Of a stretch of DNA of 64,000 bases, positions 21,851 to 33,911 are shown one piece after another. This DNA comes from Gnetum montanum (lineage: Eukaryota > Streptophyta > Gnetopsida > Gnetales > Gnetaceae): NCBI GenBank assembly GCA_015680685.1, contig MNCI01023302.1:1464930-1528929 (forward strand), written 5' to 3'. How positions within the stretch are numbered: the first letter of the stretch is position 1; each line of letters begins with the position of its first letter. The notes beneath the pieces are model-generated. The model worked only from the letters and a program-made list of their open reading frames with translations. It did no database searches and was not told the DNA's origin. Both the position numbers and the translations under genes were made by a program.

Positions 21851-23060
21851 TGATAAGGACATGATCCTTGGTATCATACGTTGAGGCAACAGATTACCTT
21901 TGATGGACTGCTCTCCATGGATAGTCATGGACTATTATGAAGGGATCGTTGAGTATGTGTTCTAGAAGCTCTTCAAATTCAATTGATGGATGAGGCCCAC
22001 ATAAGTAAATACAAAATGCATTTAGGTAGTCAAAAAATGTACCAGAGTTTACAACGGATGTATTGGTGGCCTGGTATAAAGAGAAATGTGGGAGAGTATG
22101 TATCTCGTTGTTTAATTTGCTAGCAAGTTAAGATAGAGCATCAAAGGCCTATGGGATATTTGCATTTCCATGACATTCATCAATGGAAATGGGGTGTCAT
22201 TGATATGGATTTCATTGTTGGTCTTCTGCGAGCTCGCAGTGGTCGTGATGCTATATTAGTAGTTGTTGATTTGTTAATAAAGCCATCCATTCCCTTGTCA
22301 CATGATCATCAGTAAGTGCAGTAGAAACTATGCATCTCTTTCTTGTAGACATAGTGTGGTTGCATGGTGTGCCATGACAGATTATTAGTGATAGATATGC
22401 TCAATTCATATCACATTTTTGGTAGGAATTTCATAAGGAGATGGGTACAAAGTTAAATATAAGTTCGGCATATCATCCACAAATTGATGATCAAATTGAA
22501 TGGGTGAATCAAATTCTAGAAGACATGTTGAGAGCCTATGCTTTGCAGTATAGAGAAGGTTGGGATTAGCTAAATTTTCATATAACAATAGTTATTAGGA
22601 GAGTTTGCAAGTAGAGCCATATGAGATTTTATATGGTAGGCCATGTAGAACACCTTTATGTTGGGATACCATAGAAGATCATCAATAGGTGAGAACTAAT
22701 TTGCTAAGGCAGACTATAGAGTATATTTGAAAGATTTGAGATAGATTGAGAGCTACATGGGATAGGAAAGTAGCATATGCCAATCAATGTTGAAGGCCAT
22801 TGGAGTTTACAATTGGAGATCATATATTTCTTTGTGTTTCTCCTTTGAAAGACCTTACTCGATTTGGCCGAAAAGGAAAATTGACTCCTAGATATATTGG
22901 TCTCTTTTAGGCACTACAATGGATTGGGAAAGTGGCCTATCAGATAGCATTATCTTATTTGGCATATGTCCATGATGCATTTCATGTATCTATGCTACGA
23001 CATTATGTGCCTGATGGACAACATGTGATTAGCCTTTCAGGAATACAACTACAGTCTAAT
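21851..23060 (+). pseudogene. Element B integrase (decayed)
   Basis: The zinc-binding region has the two His in 'HISKYKMH' (about 21998-22021) and the two Cys in 'CLIC' (about 22109-22120), followed by a TAG at 22121-22123. The core keeps all three catalytic residues: Asp in 'DMDFIVGL' (about 22203), Asp in 'IISDRYAQF' (about 22389) and Glu in 'IDDQIEWVNQ' (about 22496). A C-terminal 'GDHIFLCVSPLKDLTRFGRK' stretch (about 22818-22877) is the usual Ty3/gypsy GPY-type region. Several stops and at least one frameshift break it. Confidence 0.8.
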
Positions 23061-23072
23061 GTTAGTTATTTT

Positions 23073-23235
23073 GAGCAACCAGTAAAGATTGTTGATTGTA
23101 TGGTGTGACAGCTATGTAGTAAAGTTGTTCCTATGGTCAAAATTTTATAGATTAGACATGGAGCTTTAGAGGCTACTTGCGACATAGAGACTGAGATGCA
23201 CATAGCTCATCTTGAGATCTTCTAGGAGGAAGATT
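23073..23235 (+). pseudogene. Element B chromodomain-like C-terminus (decayed)
   Basis: After integrase comes a segment with 'EQPVKIVDC', 'VPMVKILXIRHGALEATCDI' (X is a stop) and 'HLEIF'. This follows the Tekay/Del pattern of a chromodomain at the integrase C-terminus, which is thought to guide insertion to marked chromatin. The match is judged by eye and the copy is stop-ridden. Confidence 0.65.
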
Positions 23236-23251
23236 CTCAAGGAGGGGAGAG
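23236..23251 (+). other. Element B polypurine tract
   Basis: The purine run 'aaggaggggagag' sits directly before the 3' LTR start at 23252, where plus-strand DNA synthesis would be primed. Confidence 0.85.
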
Positions 23252-25967
23252 TGTTACACCCCACCCAGAGGTAGTAGGTATGGTCATACGTTTATGATTT
23301 AGACATTACATATGAAGTTCTAGTGGGTTTTCAGGGACGAGTTAATGTATTTTATATGTTATGAAGCTTTCTTTTTATGTTACAATTACGATGTCTTTAC
23401 ATGCTTAACTAATGTGATTATGTACACTAGCCCTGTGTGATGTGTTAGATAGGTAATGTTGTTGACAAGGGTGTTAGATTGGGGTACAAGAGTACCTCTC
23501 TAGTATGTTTTTATGCTTTATGTCTAATTTTGGTATGTAGGCATTTGTACTATAGCCCTATGTTACGTGATGTTCGAGTGTGGTTTTGGCATGTGAATGT
23601 GTAGTAGGTTCAAATAGATTTTGATTTGGAGTCCTGGTGTGTTTGTTATGTAGGTTTAAATTTTATGGTATTAGTTGCGGAGGAGAAAATATATGAACTT
23701 ATGAAAATTACCTATGTTAAAATAAATAAGATAAAATAAAGTTAAAAACAAAAAAACAGAAGTAAAAGTAACATTGTGTTTTCATGTGTCGTGTGCCAGG
23801 TTAAAAGAAAAAATGGTTGCATGTATATTTTGTTTAGCATATGCTTAAAAGAATCATTTTGTTTTTGTTATTTTTATTTTTTTCACCACCGTCCTTTGTC
23901 ACCACCACATTTATGTTTTTTCTCTATTTCTTTTGTATACAGAAACATAAATGCATAGGAGTCTGTTTTCTTCCATTTTTCTTTCTACTCTCTTCTTTTT
24001 CTAGATTTTCAGCCTTGTGGATACTTTTTGCTTATTCTAAACTTGGATTTGGGATTGCTATGGTAATATCTACATAGGTACAGAACTTGTTGGGAGTGAA
24101 ATGGAGTCCTACCAAATTTTTGAAGATTTTCTACTTGTTTCAGCCTTTCTGCCACAACAATTTTAATTGGTGGGTCATCTTTACATTTTCCCTATATTTT
24201 TTTGTGCTGGATTAGTGTATATGATCATGTGATAGGAGCATGTGGGGCAAATAGCTCAAAGCCTGAGCATAGGCATGTTATTTTGTATATTTTCCAAAAT
24301 TATACAATTTTGGTTACAAATTGTTTATTAATATATATGGGATGTATGGGATGATGTGGACTTGTGGAATATGATTTGTGATGTTGATGAGCCTCGTATG
24401 ATTAGAATATGCTATTTGTGTGGCCTATTGGGGTGTGAGAATTTTTTTTGGATATTCTAAATATTATTTTATTAATCAAACTTTGAACATGCATAACTTT
24501 GCTTCCAAGAGTCCGATTTAGGTAAAATTAGTGTTGTTGGGATCATTGTGAAAAGTACTTTCTAATTTTTGGATTAGTTATCTTTGGGAATATATCATTT
24601 TGAAGGTTATTATAGTGGTCATTTTTATGAAAGTACATGTCTTTTGAGAAATATGGTATTGTTTTGTCAGATCGAGGTCTTCATGTTGTCCTGTTGCATC
24701 ATGGTATTTTTTTCATGGAATGACTATAACTATTAGGGGTGGATCTGTGTAGTTATTTTTGGTTGGGTGGGTTGTGCTTATGACATGTGTTAGCTTAGTC
24801 TAGTCAAATCGTGTATATGTTTTCATGACAATGCTTGTGATAGTCATTGGCAGGTGGCGCTAGCATGAGGATGTGAATGAATTGGTGATGAGGCACTCTG
24901 GAGGTAGTATGGATTGACTTCCATTGTGATGCATTGGTGAAGCTCCTATCTCATGCCTCATTCTAAGAGTGGAAGAGCATAGGTGTGATTGTCCCTACGG
25001 TTGGTCCATGGCATAGGTGTGTTCATCCCTATTGCCAGTCCTTCAGAACACTAGTGGTTGCGGGTCACAAGTTAATAGCCCCTAGCATCAATTGGATAAA
25101 TAAATGACTAATAAAATACCTATAGACAATGGCTATTATGAGTACTCATGGCAATGTTTCACATGCCACACTAAGTGCAAATATGCTAGCAACCACATGG
25201 GCTATGTATGTGATAGTATTGGTTTGTGAGTCATACTATTGAGAATAGGTGTTCTGTTGGAATTATGATTGTGTGGATCATGGACTATTTATGGTATATC
25301 ATGGGTGTGATGACATGGGCATGATAGATGATGTTGGAACATAGCTTTGTCTGTTATTATGTGATTGTATGATAATATGTTAGCTTTATGGGTGATATGG
25401 TGTGTGTTGTTTTGAGCATGCATAAGACTAACAATGTTGTAGGTTGCCTTGTACCCCACTCCTCTCCTCTAGTGCAACACTTGTCAACCATCTAGCAGGG
25501 GAAGTGTAAAGGCTTCCCATTCACTTGTGTATTGACTTTATTTAATTATAGGTGAAAGGGGTAGGAGCCTAGATGAGCACAGAGAGGAAGGGTAGAGGAG
25601 GAGAAAATCTTCCATGCTTGGTTGATGTCTATTTTCATGTACAGTAGTGTGGAATAGATACCCTTGTATGGAACTCTTTATACTCTTCTATATATGATAA
25701 TGAGGGTTATGTATTTGTTTTTTGTATTTTTGTAGAGTAGTGTATAGTTTGCTTTATGTAGAGACATGTATTTTTATAATGTGATATATATGTTTAGTTT
25801 TTGGTATGACAAGAAAGTTCTATATCATTTGACTTTTCTTACTATCTTGTATTCTACACATTATTGGTTTTAGATTCCATGTTTCCATGTTTTAGTTATC
25901 ATGTTTCCATGCTAAGATTACTTGATCCTAAGCATCACCTTGCCCTAAGCTGGGATGGGTTGTTACA
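23252..25967 (+). repeat. Element B 3' LTR, uninterrupted
   Basis: This 2716-bp LTR starts 'tgttacacccc' and ends 'tgttaca' at 25961-25967. It contains the intact versions of both target sites used by later insertions in the 5' LTR: GTTGG at 24536-24540 and GTTGG at 25000-25004. No gene is seen; T-rich reading frames near 23780-24080 have no recognisable product. Confidence 0.9.
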
Positions 25968-26690
25968 AGAACATGACTCATGAATTTACAACAAAACACT
26001 TTATATGAGATACAACCACAGAATGAAATGTGGTTAGTAACCCTTTTAAGAAAGATTTAGGAACTCTAAACACATGTTACTACTATGCTTACCATGCTTA
26101 TATTTAGCAAGGTATAAGCTTAGAACTTCTCATTAAGTCGATGGTGTTTTATGTAGCCAATCCCATTTCTAAAAAAATGTTTCCCAACATTAATCATTGT
26201 ATTAGGTAAGATAAATTAACACTTCATATATTTAGAACATAAATGGGCAAAATATCAACAACGCATATTGTTAATTCCAACTTTTAGGTTTAATCAATGC
26301 AAAGGAAATAAATTAAGAACATTAAGCAAAGTGGATATATATATATATCATTAATTATGATAACATTATTATGTCTTTGCAAATATATCATAGTAACCTT
26401 GTTTTTTGTCAACAAATTTTTAAGGAATTAATTGGTAATCTTCAATAATAAATTTATTTTTAAATGTAATAATATAAATAAATTTATTTCATAGTTTATT
26501 GTTAAATTATTGAAACTAAAGCTAAAATCTCTTACTACATTACTTAATTAACCTAGGGATGTATTGCTATAGTTCAAATAATTAAACAATCTTAGATGTA
26601 ATGGCCCAAGACCAACACATGAAGTTTGAAAGAAGGGATTTAAATAAAATATGTTTCATATTCTAAAATCAAAACTATGAGTACTCTAAA
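25968..26690. other. AT-rich stretch, no gene seen
   Basis: This lies between the end of B and the first recognisable pol of relic I. It is AT-rich with a short (ta)n run at about 26334-26350 and no convincing frame or RNA gene. It may be further relic of I. Confidence 0.5.
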
Positions 26691-27587
26691 TGAATTTGGA
26701 ATTAGTTGTTTAAAGAGCTTGGTAACTACTATTGTGATATAGGTTTCTTTTTCACTATTATTGTATCTACTCATTTTGTACAAGAATCAATAACATTAAA
26801 TATATATGTGTTCTCATTTAACATTAGTGATATTGGAGTCATAAAATCAATTTCCTAGATCTTAAACAGTTCCAATGATTCTATTTATCATTGTAACCTC
26901 TTCGATCTTACTATTATCCTATCATCTTGTTGGCATCTTTTACATAATTATGCAAATTAGTATGCATTTTAAAATAATGTGAGTTAAAAATTAACCAACC
27001 ATCAAGATTGTAATAGTTTACATTCCTAAATCATGCTCACTACATGGCCTTTTTTGAGCATCTTATAGGACGCTATGTTAGTTGTCATTGATACACATTA
27101 TATAGTTAGTCCATCAACATAAAGTTTATAAAGATTTCCATCGATTTCCATATTATATTAGTTGTCTTTATATTGAATTATTAGAATTTATATTTGCTCC
27201 ATTAAAAATGTTTTTTTGCACATCAAGGTAGTTTAGCAAGTCAATAAACCATAATTGACTCCTGATGCAATGGTTTCAAACATTTTAGGAAACAAAATTT
27301 CATCAAGAAACTAATTAGGAAATTGTTCATCTAATTTTTGGTATAATTTTAAGTAGGATAAATGATTTGCAACAACATTTTCTGATCTATTTGTATCAAT
27401 CATAATAATGTTAAATTCTTGAAGAATCACTAGCCATTTGATAATTCTTTAGAGTTTATTTTTTAGGAATCACATTGGATTTATGTGCACAAACACCTCA
27501 TATCTATGCACATAATGCTTAAATTTATTTGGTGTAGATACCATTGCCACAATCATTAATTCCTTCTTAGGCATCTTTCTTCATTAG
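26691..27587 (-). pseudogene. Relic I: minus-strand Athila-like integrase/RNase H, part 1
   Basis: This aligns by eye with D on the same strand: about 26700-26950 with D 9260-9500 (integrase), and about 27340-27582 with D 9910-10140 (RNase H). Shared short runs include 'cataaaatcaatttcc' against D's 'catgaaatcgatttcc' and the 'caatcattaattcctt' region. No frame survives. Element G inserted at 27588 splits it; the rest resumes at 44834. Confidence 0.7.
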
Positions 27588-28630
27588 TGATAAAGTCAAT
27601 TTTTGTTGCACTGTAATATTGTATCTATGATATTGTAGCAATGATGTCATAACCCACGCTACATCAACATTGATACAATGTCTTGAAATGTGTGAAAACC
27701 TATAAATACCAACACTTAGGTGCACAATCAGTAGCTTTTCATTCTATCCTTAGCCATATTCTTGCAATTTTTTTTCATAGCCTTAGTGATAGAATGAATA
27801 CTTGTACTATGATGTTAAGTAGTTGTATGGAATCTTTATTTGAGTGAAATATACTTGGGCATAGCTCATGTCTAGAAATAAAGATCAAGATTGCTTAGGT
27901 GCAAAATCTTTAACTTTTCATTCCATCCTTAGCCAGATTATTGTAGTTTTTTTTTGTAGCCTTAATGATAGAGTGAATGCCCATAGTGTGATGTCAGGCA
28001 CTTGTACAAAATCTTTATTTGAGTGAAGTGTACTTGGGCATAATTCATGTCTGGAAATAAAGATTAAGATTTCTTTCCATCATTACAACATCCACTTAGT
28101 TTTCTTTTGCTTTCTTAGCATAATTTCTTCCTTTTTCTTAGTTAATACTTTATGTTCTCAGGTATTTTACATTTTCATGTTTACTCATTAAGAAAAATGG
28201 ATACGACTGATTTTGAGAACTAAGTGTAACCATTTGGTAATCCTAGTAGTGTTATTGCTTGGTTCGTCTAGTAGCATAATACTTGGTAACTTAGTAACGA
28301 TTACATGAGCCTAAGGCATGTATAGTAAATCAGGACCAGATATCCATTCCACTAGGCTAACATAGATGTTAATTAGACTTAGAACTTTATTTAACCATGT
28401 TTACCTTTAGGAGTACTACGATCCAACCAACCTCAATTAATCATATGCCTCACTAAGAGTTAAATCATATACTAGAACTTCACTAACTCAAAGTGGGAAG
28501 ACAAAGATCTCAAACTTAACATCAATTACTAGCATCATTACATTATCCATTTGTAGATTATGATTTGGTTGCATGTAGACACTTGTGACTTGTATGATAA
28601 AGTGTGTTGGGATAATTCAACTGCTCATCA
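27588..28630 (+). repeat. Element G 5' LTR, with an internal tandem duplication
   Basis: This 1043-bp LTR starts 'tgataaagtcaa' and ends 'ctcatca'. It exceeds the 888-bp 3' LTR mainly because a 179-bp segment is present twice (27715-27893 and 27894-28072). A TATAAATA box is at 27701-27708 and AATAAA signals are in both repeats. Confidence 0.9.
27715..28072 (+). repeat. 179-bp tandem duplication in the G 5' LTR
   Basis: The two copies begin 'cttaggtgcacaat' and 'cttaggtgcaaaat' and each ends shortly after an AATAAA signal. The 3' LTR has one copy (about 44085-44265). The duplicated part starts 14 bases after the beginning of the TATA box and ends about 15-20 bases after AATAAA, which is roughly the R region of the LTR. 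Confidence 0.85.
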
Positions 28631-28631
28631 T

Positions 28632-28649
28632 TGGTGCCATTATCGGGGA
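28632..28649 (+). other. Element G primer binding site (tRNA-Asp type)
   Basis: 'tggtgccattatcgggga' begins one base after the LTR and matches the tRNA-Asp 3' complement with three transition-type changes. Confidence 0.8.
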
Positions 28650-28775
28650 TGTGTCAATGTGTGCTAAGTAATTGATCCTACAAAGTTCATTGTATCAAGA
28701 ATCATAAACTTAATCTTTATAATCTTTAAGTAATCCTAATAACACACACAGTTAACAAAGAATCAAACACATAAC

Positions 28776-31290
28776 ATGGCTTCAACTAAGAAAAACCATA
28801 TTCTTCCAAATAGTTACAAAGGGACAATGATAGAATAAATGATGATGAAGACTAGAGTATGCCTATGCAAACATGAATCTCATATGTTCACATTAATCGT
28901 TATTATTCTAATTTTACATTCATCTTTCACCAAGATGGGAAATTGAGATTTAGAGATCTACAATGCAATATCATTTTGCCTCTGGAGTGTTTAGCACCCA
29001 CCATGCTACAAATAGCTTTATAGGGAATGAATCTGAGCAATGTGCAAGAAGGGTGCCATGTAACCAAACACATGACAAGACCCTATCAACCCACAGAGGC
29101 ACAAGTGTAGAGAGACACTGCTATGGAAACCAAACATAAGCATAACAAGGGAAAGTAGGTTATCTCTCTTATTGTCCTAGATGAACTTGATGGTGATGCA
29201 TTTGTAGTAGAGAAACTCCATCACAATCATGAAGTTCATTTCCAAACACTTATTATTCATCTAGAAAACCCTATCAAAGTGAAAATACATTTAGCCCTCG
29301 TAGGGACACTAAGAAGAGAAGCGAAGGACTCTAAGCACAAGTAGGAATTAAGGCCTAGAGTGTCTACTGAATCACAAAGAGATGAATTCCAGAGTCATAG
29401 AAGGAGAACTAGTCAGTAGTATTTTCCAATTGCTTCATCTTCCTCCTCATGATCATCGATGGACTCCGATAGAAGGGAACAAAGATATAGAGATCATGAT
29501 ATGGAGTGACGTCAAGCTCATGATAGACATGAGTATCACCCAAGACACCTTGATGAAGAATATGGAGAGCATGAACCATGAAGGAATAAGGATAGATGTG
29601 ACGCAAGAGAGATATGAGTATCAAAGGAGGAATCACTACAATCGAGCATACAAACCCTATGATCATGAAGAATTTCCATTGGCTACTTGCAACATGATCA
29701 CCATAGGAAAATCTATGTATATTCCAAGTAGGCATGTGAGATAGTTGCATCAAGTGACTTGATATGAACAATATTCCTAAGTTTGAAGGTTGGTATAACG
29801 CAAATCCATAACATCACCTTCAAGCATTTCATGATGCCTATGCCCTATAGAATATCAAAATTGACTAGCAAAGACTTAAGTTGTTCCCTCAGATACTCCT
29901 GAAGGAGGCAAAAAGCTAGTATAGATTGTTAGAGCCTAAATCAATTAAAAGGAGGAGTACCATGTTTGAACTTTTCAATGACAAATACCAAACTTACTCT
30001 TGGGTGTTTAATCTTAGAAAGTAGGGTGTTCAATCTCAGAAAGTAGATCCAAGGTTGGAAGCAAGGAACCCATGAATCCCTTGATGCAATAATGGATATC
30101 TACTACTCTCTTTTTCATAGGTGCCTAGGCCATGGATTTTTCCAAAGGGAGCATCTTAGGCATATTGTCAATGTGCTAAGGAATAAAACCAAGGAAACCA
30201 TTAGGGTTTATGCCCAAGGTAGACTATTTGAAATGATTTCCCATTGAATTTAGAGGCTAATTGATTAAGTGGCAAAGGAAGAAGGTGATCTAAAGAAGAA
30301 AGAATTAGTTGAGGAGTATATAGAGATCCATCTATCCAAAAAAGAGATGTATGAGTATGTGATAAGAAAGATGAAGAAACCTGAGAAGAGGTGATACAGA
30401 AAAAGACTATCAATTTAAAAGTATGTTAATGACATAGCAACCAAGGTAGAAAAGATGTGGGACTTAGTGGATGAAAAGTTTGCTACAGCTCTAAAAATTG
30501 TAGAAGAAAGAATTGAACAAGCCTTCAATAAGGAAAAGAAAAAGAAAATAGACTATGGATGATAACACTACAAAAAAAGGAAAAGTTACTTTAGTGAAAG
30601 AATGCACTAATTCAAGCTCAGAGGATGAGGAAGAGTATACAGTATGTAAGTGTGAACATCCTAAGGGATGCTTTCATGTGATGGCACATTTGTTAGAATT
30701 GAGGGCATATGTGCTTAATCTAAGATTTGTCACAAAGAAAATGCCAAAATAGTTACCTTACCCTCAAGGTAGCTATAGACAATCATTTCAACTTACTTAT
30801 TGTCCAAGTGTAGCTTACCCACAACCATAGGAGTAATATTAGCAATAGTGACAATAACCATAAGCATGGGCAATGGCACCACTAAGGTAGCAATATCCAT
30901 ATTGGCAACCCAACCCTTATGGATACTATGTGTAGCATATGATATCTCCAAGAAATGTAGTAGTTCATACTTTACAATATTATCCACATGAGTATTATAG
31001 ACCTACCACTCTAAGAATGAATTCCAACCTATATGCACATCAAATAGTGGTTGGTCCATTAATCAAACCTTTCAACCCTCTATTGCCTATGCCACAACCT
31101 ATAATGCAAGGTGAATTGCCATCACAACCTCAATAGAGAAGTGCTACAAGAGTAGTGAATATATAGAAAGGGGATCATACCAACAACATTAAAGAAAAAT
31201 TGAGGAGACGTCCTTTCTTTACGAAAAGCCTTGAAAAAGTTGGTAGAGCAAGGACTTCATTGAATCATGTTTCTTATGTAAAGGATCCTT
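28776..31290 (+). pseudogene. Element G gag (decayed)
   Basis: A probable start is ATG at 28776 (Met-Ala-Ser-Thr-Lys-Lys). Segments follow that correspond to F and D gag: 'CNMITIGKSMYIPSRHVR' (29690-29744), the capsid core around 29750-30240 with 'RLFEMIS' on the DNA, and an acidic stretch 'SSSEDEEEYTVCKCEHPKGC' (about 30610-30670). The last resembles the Cys/His motif of F ('CEICQYDHPKGC') with one Cys spacing changed. A Pro/Gln/Tyr-rich tail ends with 'MQGELPSQPQ' (31107-31136), which is also present in D and F. There are stops and frameshifts throughout. Confidence 0.75.
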
Positions 31291-31327
31291 TTGCAAACAC
31301 CCTGCTTCTCCAACAACCAAATCAAAT

Positions 31328-31783
31328 ATGACTGTCATGCTAACCAAAATAGTATCAAGCTGGATAAAGGTAGGGACACTCTCTAAGAAAAGAATATATT
31401 TGGGAATTCCTCTAATTTATTTACAAATCATTGGAAATTCACCATGCAAAGATGTACTCGACTTAGGGTCCAAAGTAAATTTGATATCTCAAGAAACATA
31501 CAAGGAATGGAACCTACTAACCTTAAAGAAGTGTAACATAAGGTTAGAGCTAGTATATCAATCTATTACAACTTCTTTGGAACATATAAAAGATGTGATG
31601 ATCACTATTAATGGGTGGTCTTACCCAAAAAATTTCCTAGTCATTGATTTGACAAATGATAATAAGGAATTTCCTATCATTATTGGAAGGGCATGGCTTA
31701 ACACAATAGATGCTAAGTTAGGGATGAGAGATTTATCCATGAAAATCTCTAAGGAAGATGAGCAAGGAGCCATACATACATAG
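31328..31783 (+). pseudogene. Element G aspartic protease (open frame, altered active site)
   Basis: An open stretch of 151 codons is homologous to the proteases of D and F. The active site reads 'VLDLGSKVNLISQETYK' where D has Asp-Ser-Gly, so Ser is changed to Leu and the enzyme is probably inactive. The second conserved block 'FPIIIGRAWLNTIDAKLGM' is well kept. It would have been part of a Gag-protease polyprotein. No reverse transcriptase follows. Confidence 0.85.
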
Positions 31784-33906
31784 AGAATTCCATGCATAAT
31801 CGAAGATAATGAAGGATGTAGTCGTGGACTAAAACTTTAGAATGTCAACACAATCCTTACAACAGTCCACAATAGAATGAACAAAAAGAAACATGGACCA
31901 TCAAACCAAACGATACCCAGTGGCTAGAAACTGAGATCATAAAATTTTCTAAAACATGCATGGAAACATATGATCCACTCATTAACCCCTATTCAAAGAA
32001 TATGATCCAAACTGAGAACTTACAAAAGAATAGCTTAAACCATAATCATACATCAATAAATAGTAGAAATGGGGACTTAAAATTTGAATTTAAGAATAAA
32101 CAAGAAAGTATAGTTGGACCTTCTAAAATGAAAAGATCATCTAGTCCAATGGGATTTATGTCCTCAGTAGGCCAAAATATGATTATCATCAATATTATGT
32201 GAGATAATAATTGAAAAACTAAATCACTAAGAATGATAGATGAGAAACTTAGAGTGTATGATCCAGGGGATCTAGGGTTTATTTTCTGAATACTCATAGA
32301 TGTCTTACCTTGATGTAAGAATTAATAAGTGCTTTTCAACTTTTGGTTTTCTAATTCATTTTTGGTTTATAATTTCTTGTTATACCTTTTCACATTTCTT
32401 ACCAATTTTCACATTCTTTGATATCTTTTCATTCTTTTATACATTTTCATTTCTTAATCCTTTGATATTCTTCAATATTTTTCAAATTTCTCTTTTATTT
32501 TACCATTTTTCTATAATTTTCATTATCCATTTTGTGCATATTTTTGTTAATTTTCCAATAAATGTGCAAGGCATGAAGCAAGATGTAGTCCAAATAAGAT
32601 GAATATTTCTCTATATTATCAAATCATAATGGACTAATTACCTATACAGTGAGACCATGACATCCATTCACCCATTCTAAAAATAAGAGGTTCTTACCAT
32701 GGCCATAATGGTATTCTTCTCACAATAAAACTAAGAATAAATTGTGATAATTATGCTTGGATGGAAGAGTGAAGAACCAAGTGGGAATGACAAAGGTGTG
32801 ACATCAAGGGAACTTATGGATTCTCATAGATTGCTACTTTGAGTTCTATCCTACTGTTGAGGATGTATTATTTTCTTGAAGATTTAATAAAAAATGGAAG
32901 TAAGAGTACAATAAGTGTTTCCTTACCATGTCACTGGAAAGACATATTACCCATGCATGAAGGTAGTCCTCTGGTAAGGTTGACACAGTTAAAAATAAAA
33001 TCCATGCACAAAATAAATATCTGGGGCTCCACTGGAAAGACATGTTGCCCATGCTTGAATGAAGATGACTTCTTAAGAATCTCAAAAATAAAAATTTCAA
33101 CTAATAAAATCTTCCCTTAAACAACACATCAAGTGGTAATACTCCTTGCAATAGTGGTAGTCTTATGGTTGTAAATCCTAGGGATGAGACAATGCAATGT
33201 CACTAGTAAGTGGATTGGACTTGGTTTGAATCTTAGACAAAAATACTAATGATTATTTAAACATAGATTACACAAAAGAATTCATTATGCCTATGGTAAG
33301 ATACCTCATGTTCTAGTCTCAACAATCCCTTCTATAGTTGATTTCACCTCACTGTATATTTAATCATAACTTTATGGTTTTGTATAATATAGTGTTATTC
33401 TCCAAATCTGCTGATATTAACGTGTGTTTTGCTAGACACGTATGTCTTACATTCAACTCCTTGAGTGCTTATAGAAACTTTTAGGCATGGTTATACAAGA
33501 ATACTAAGGGATAGAGCCTACTTTGGGGAGGACCCACTTGTATAACTCTTATATTTCATACTTGAAAAGAAATTCCACATCATCTTGTGCCTTCCAAAAT
33601 GATCAAGATTCAATAAATACTTTCCATACCACCTAATAATCTTTCCATGCATCTAAAATTCTTAACCCATCTCCTATCCATTCAATAAACTTTCATTTTG
33701 AAAAATAGTATAAAGGTTAAGTATAAGAAATTAGTAACAAGATCATCATTAATCAATCAAACTTAAGTAAAAGGACCTAGTTAACTCTCCTAATTGATCA
33801 TACCAATTATTTCAAGGCATAACAAGTAAGAAAAGATAACTGTGAAAGGTCATAAGTAGTTAAAGATATAAAAATCAAGGGGTGTGTTTTTGAAAATTTT
33901 TCTAAC
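31784..33906 (+). other. Element G non-coding spacer
   Basis: There is no convincing gene after the protease; an open stretch at 31960-32202 has no recognised product. A T-rich segment follows (32300-32560). The 'ggaaagacat' box is present twice, at 32932-32964 and 33030-33062. The 'ctttggggagga' box is at 33520-33543. F inserted at the right end (33912). Confidence 0.65.
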
Positions 33907-33911
33907 TTTGT

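Larger units (their letters stand above)
335..25967 (+). mobile_element. Element B: Tekay/Del-type chromovirus (Ty3/gypsy), interrupted
   Basis: B has long LTRs (3' copy 2716 bp) with ends TGTTACA...TGTTACA, a tRNA-iMet primer site and a 4.5-kb internal region encoding, in order, gag, protease, reverse transcriptase, RNase H, integrase and a C-terminal chromodomain-like tail. Long LTRs, 'tgttacacc' termini and a chromodomain after integrase are features of Tekay/Del. The 5' LTR is cut by the LTR ending at 334 and by element C (which contains D). The coding part has many stops, mostly TAG at Gln or Trp positions. The left boundary is off the window. Confidence 0.85.

Noticed and set aside
23776-24077. 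Phe/Leu-rich open frames that look like membrane proteins
   Set aside because: They lie inside the B 3' LTR in T-rich DNA; hydrophobicity is a by-product of T-rich codons.
29409-29771. 120-codon minus-strand frame
   Set aside because: It is the antisense shadow of G gag (29382-29744, plus), which aligns with D and F gag.
32300-32602. Phe-rich open frame that looks like a membrane protein, a possible env
   Set aside because: It is T-rich non-coding DNA of element G with no counterpart frame in C, D, E or F.
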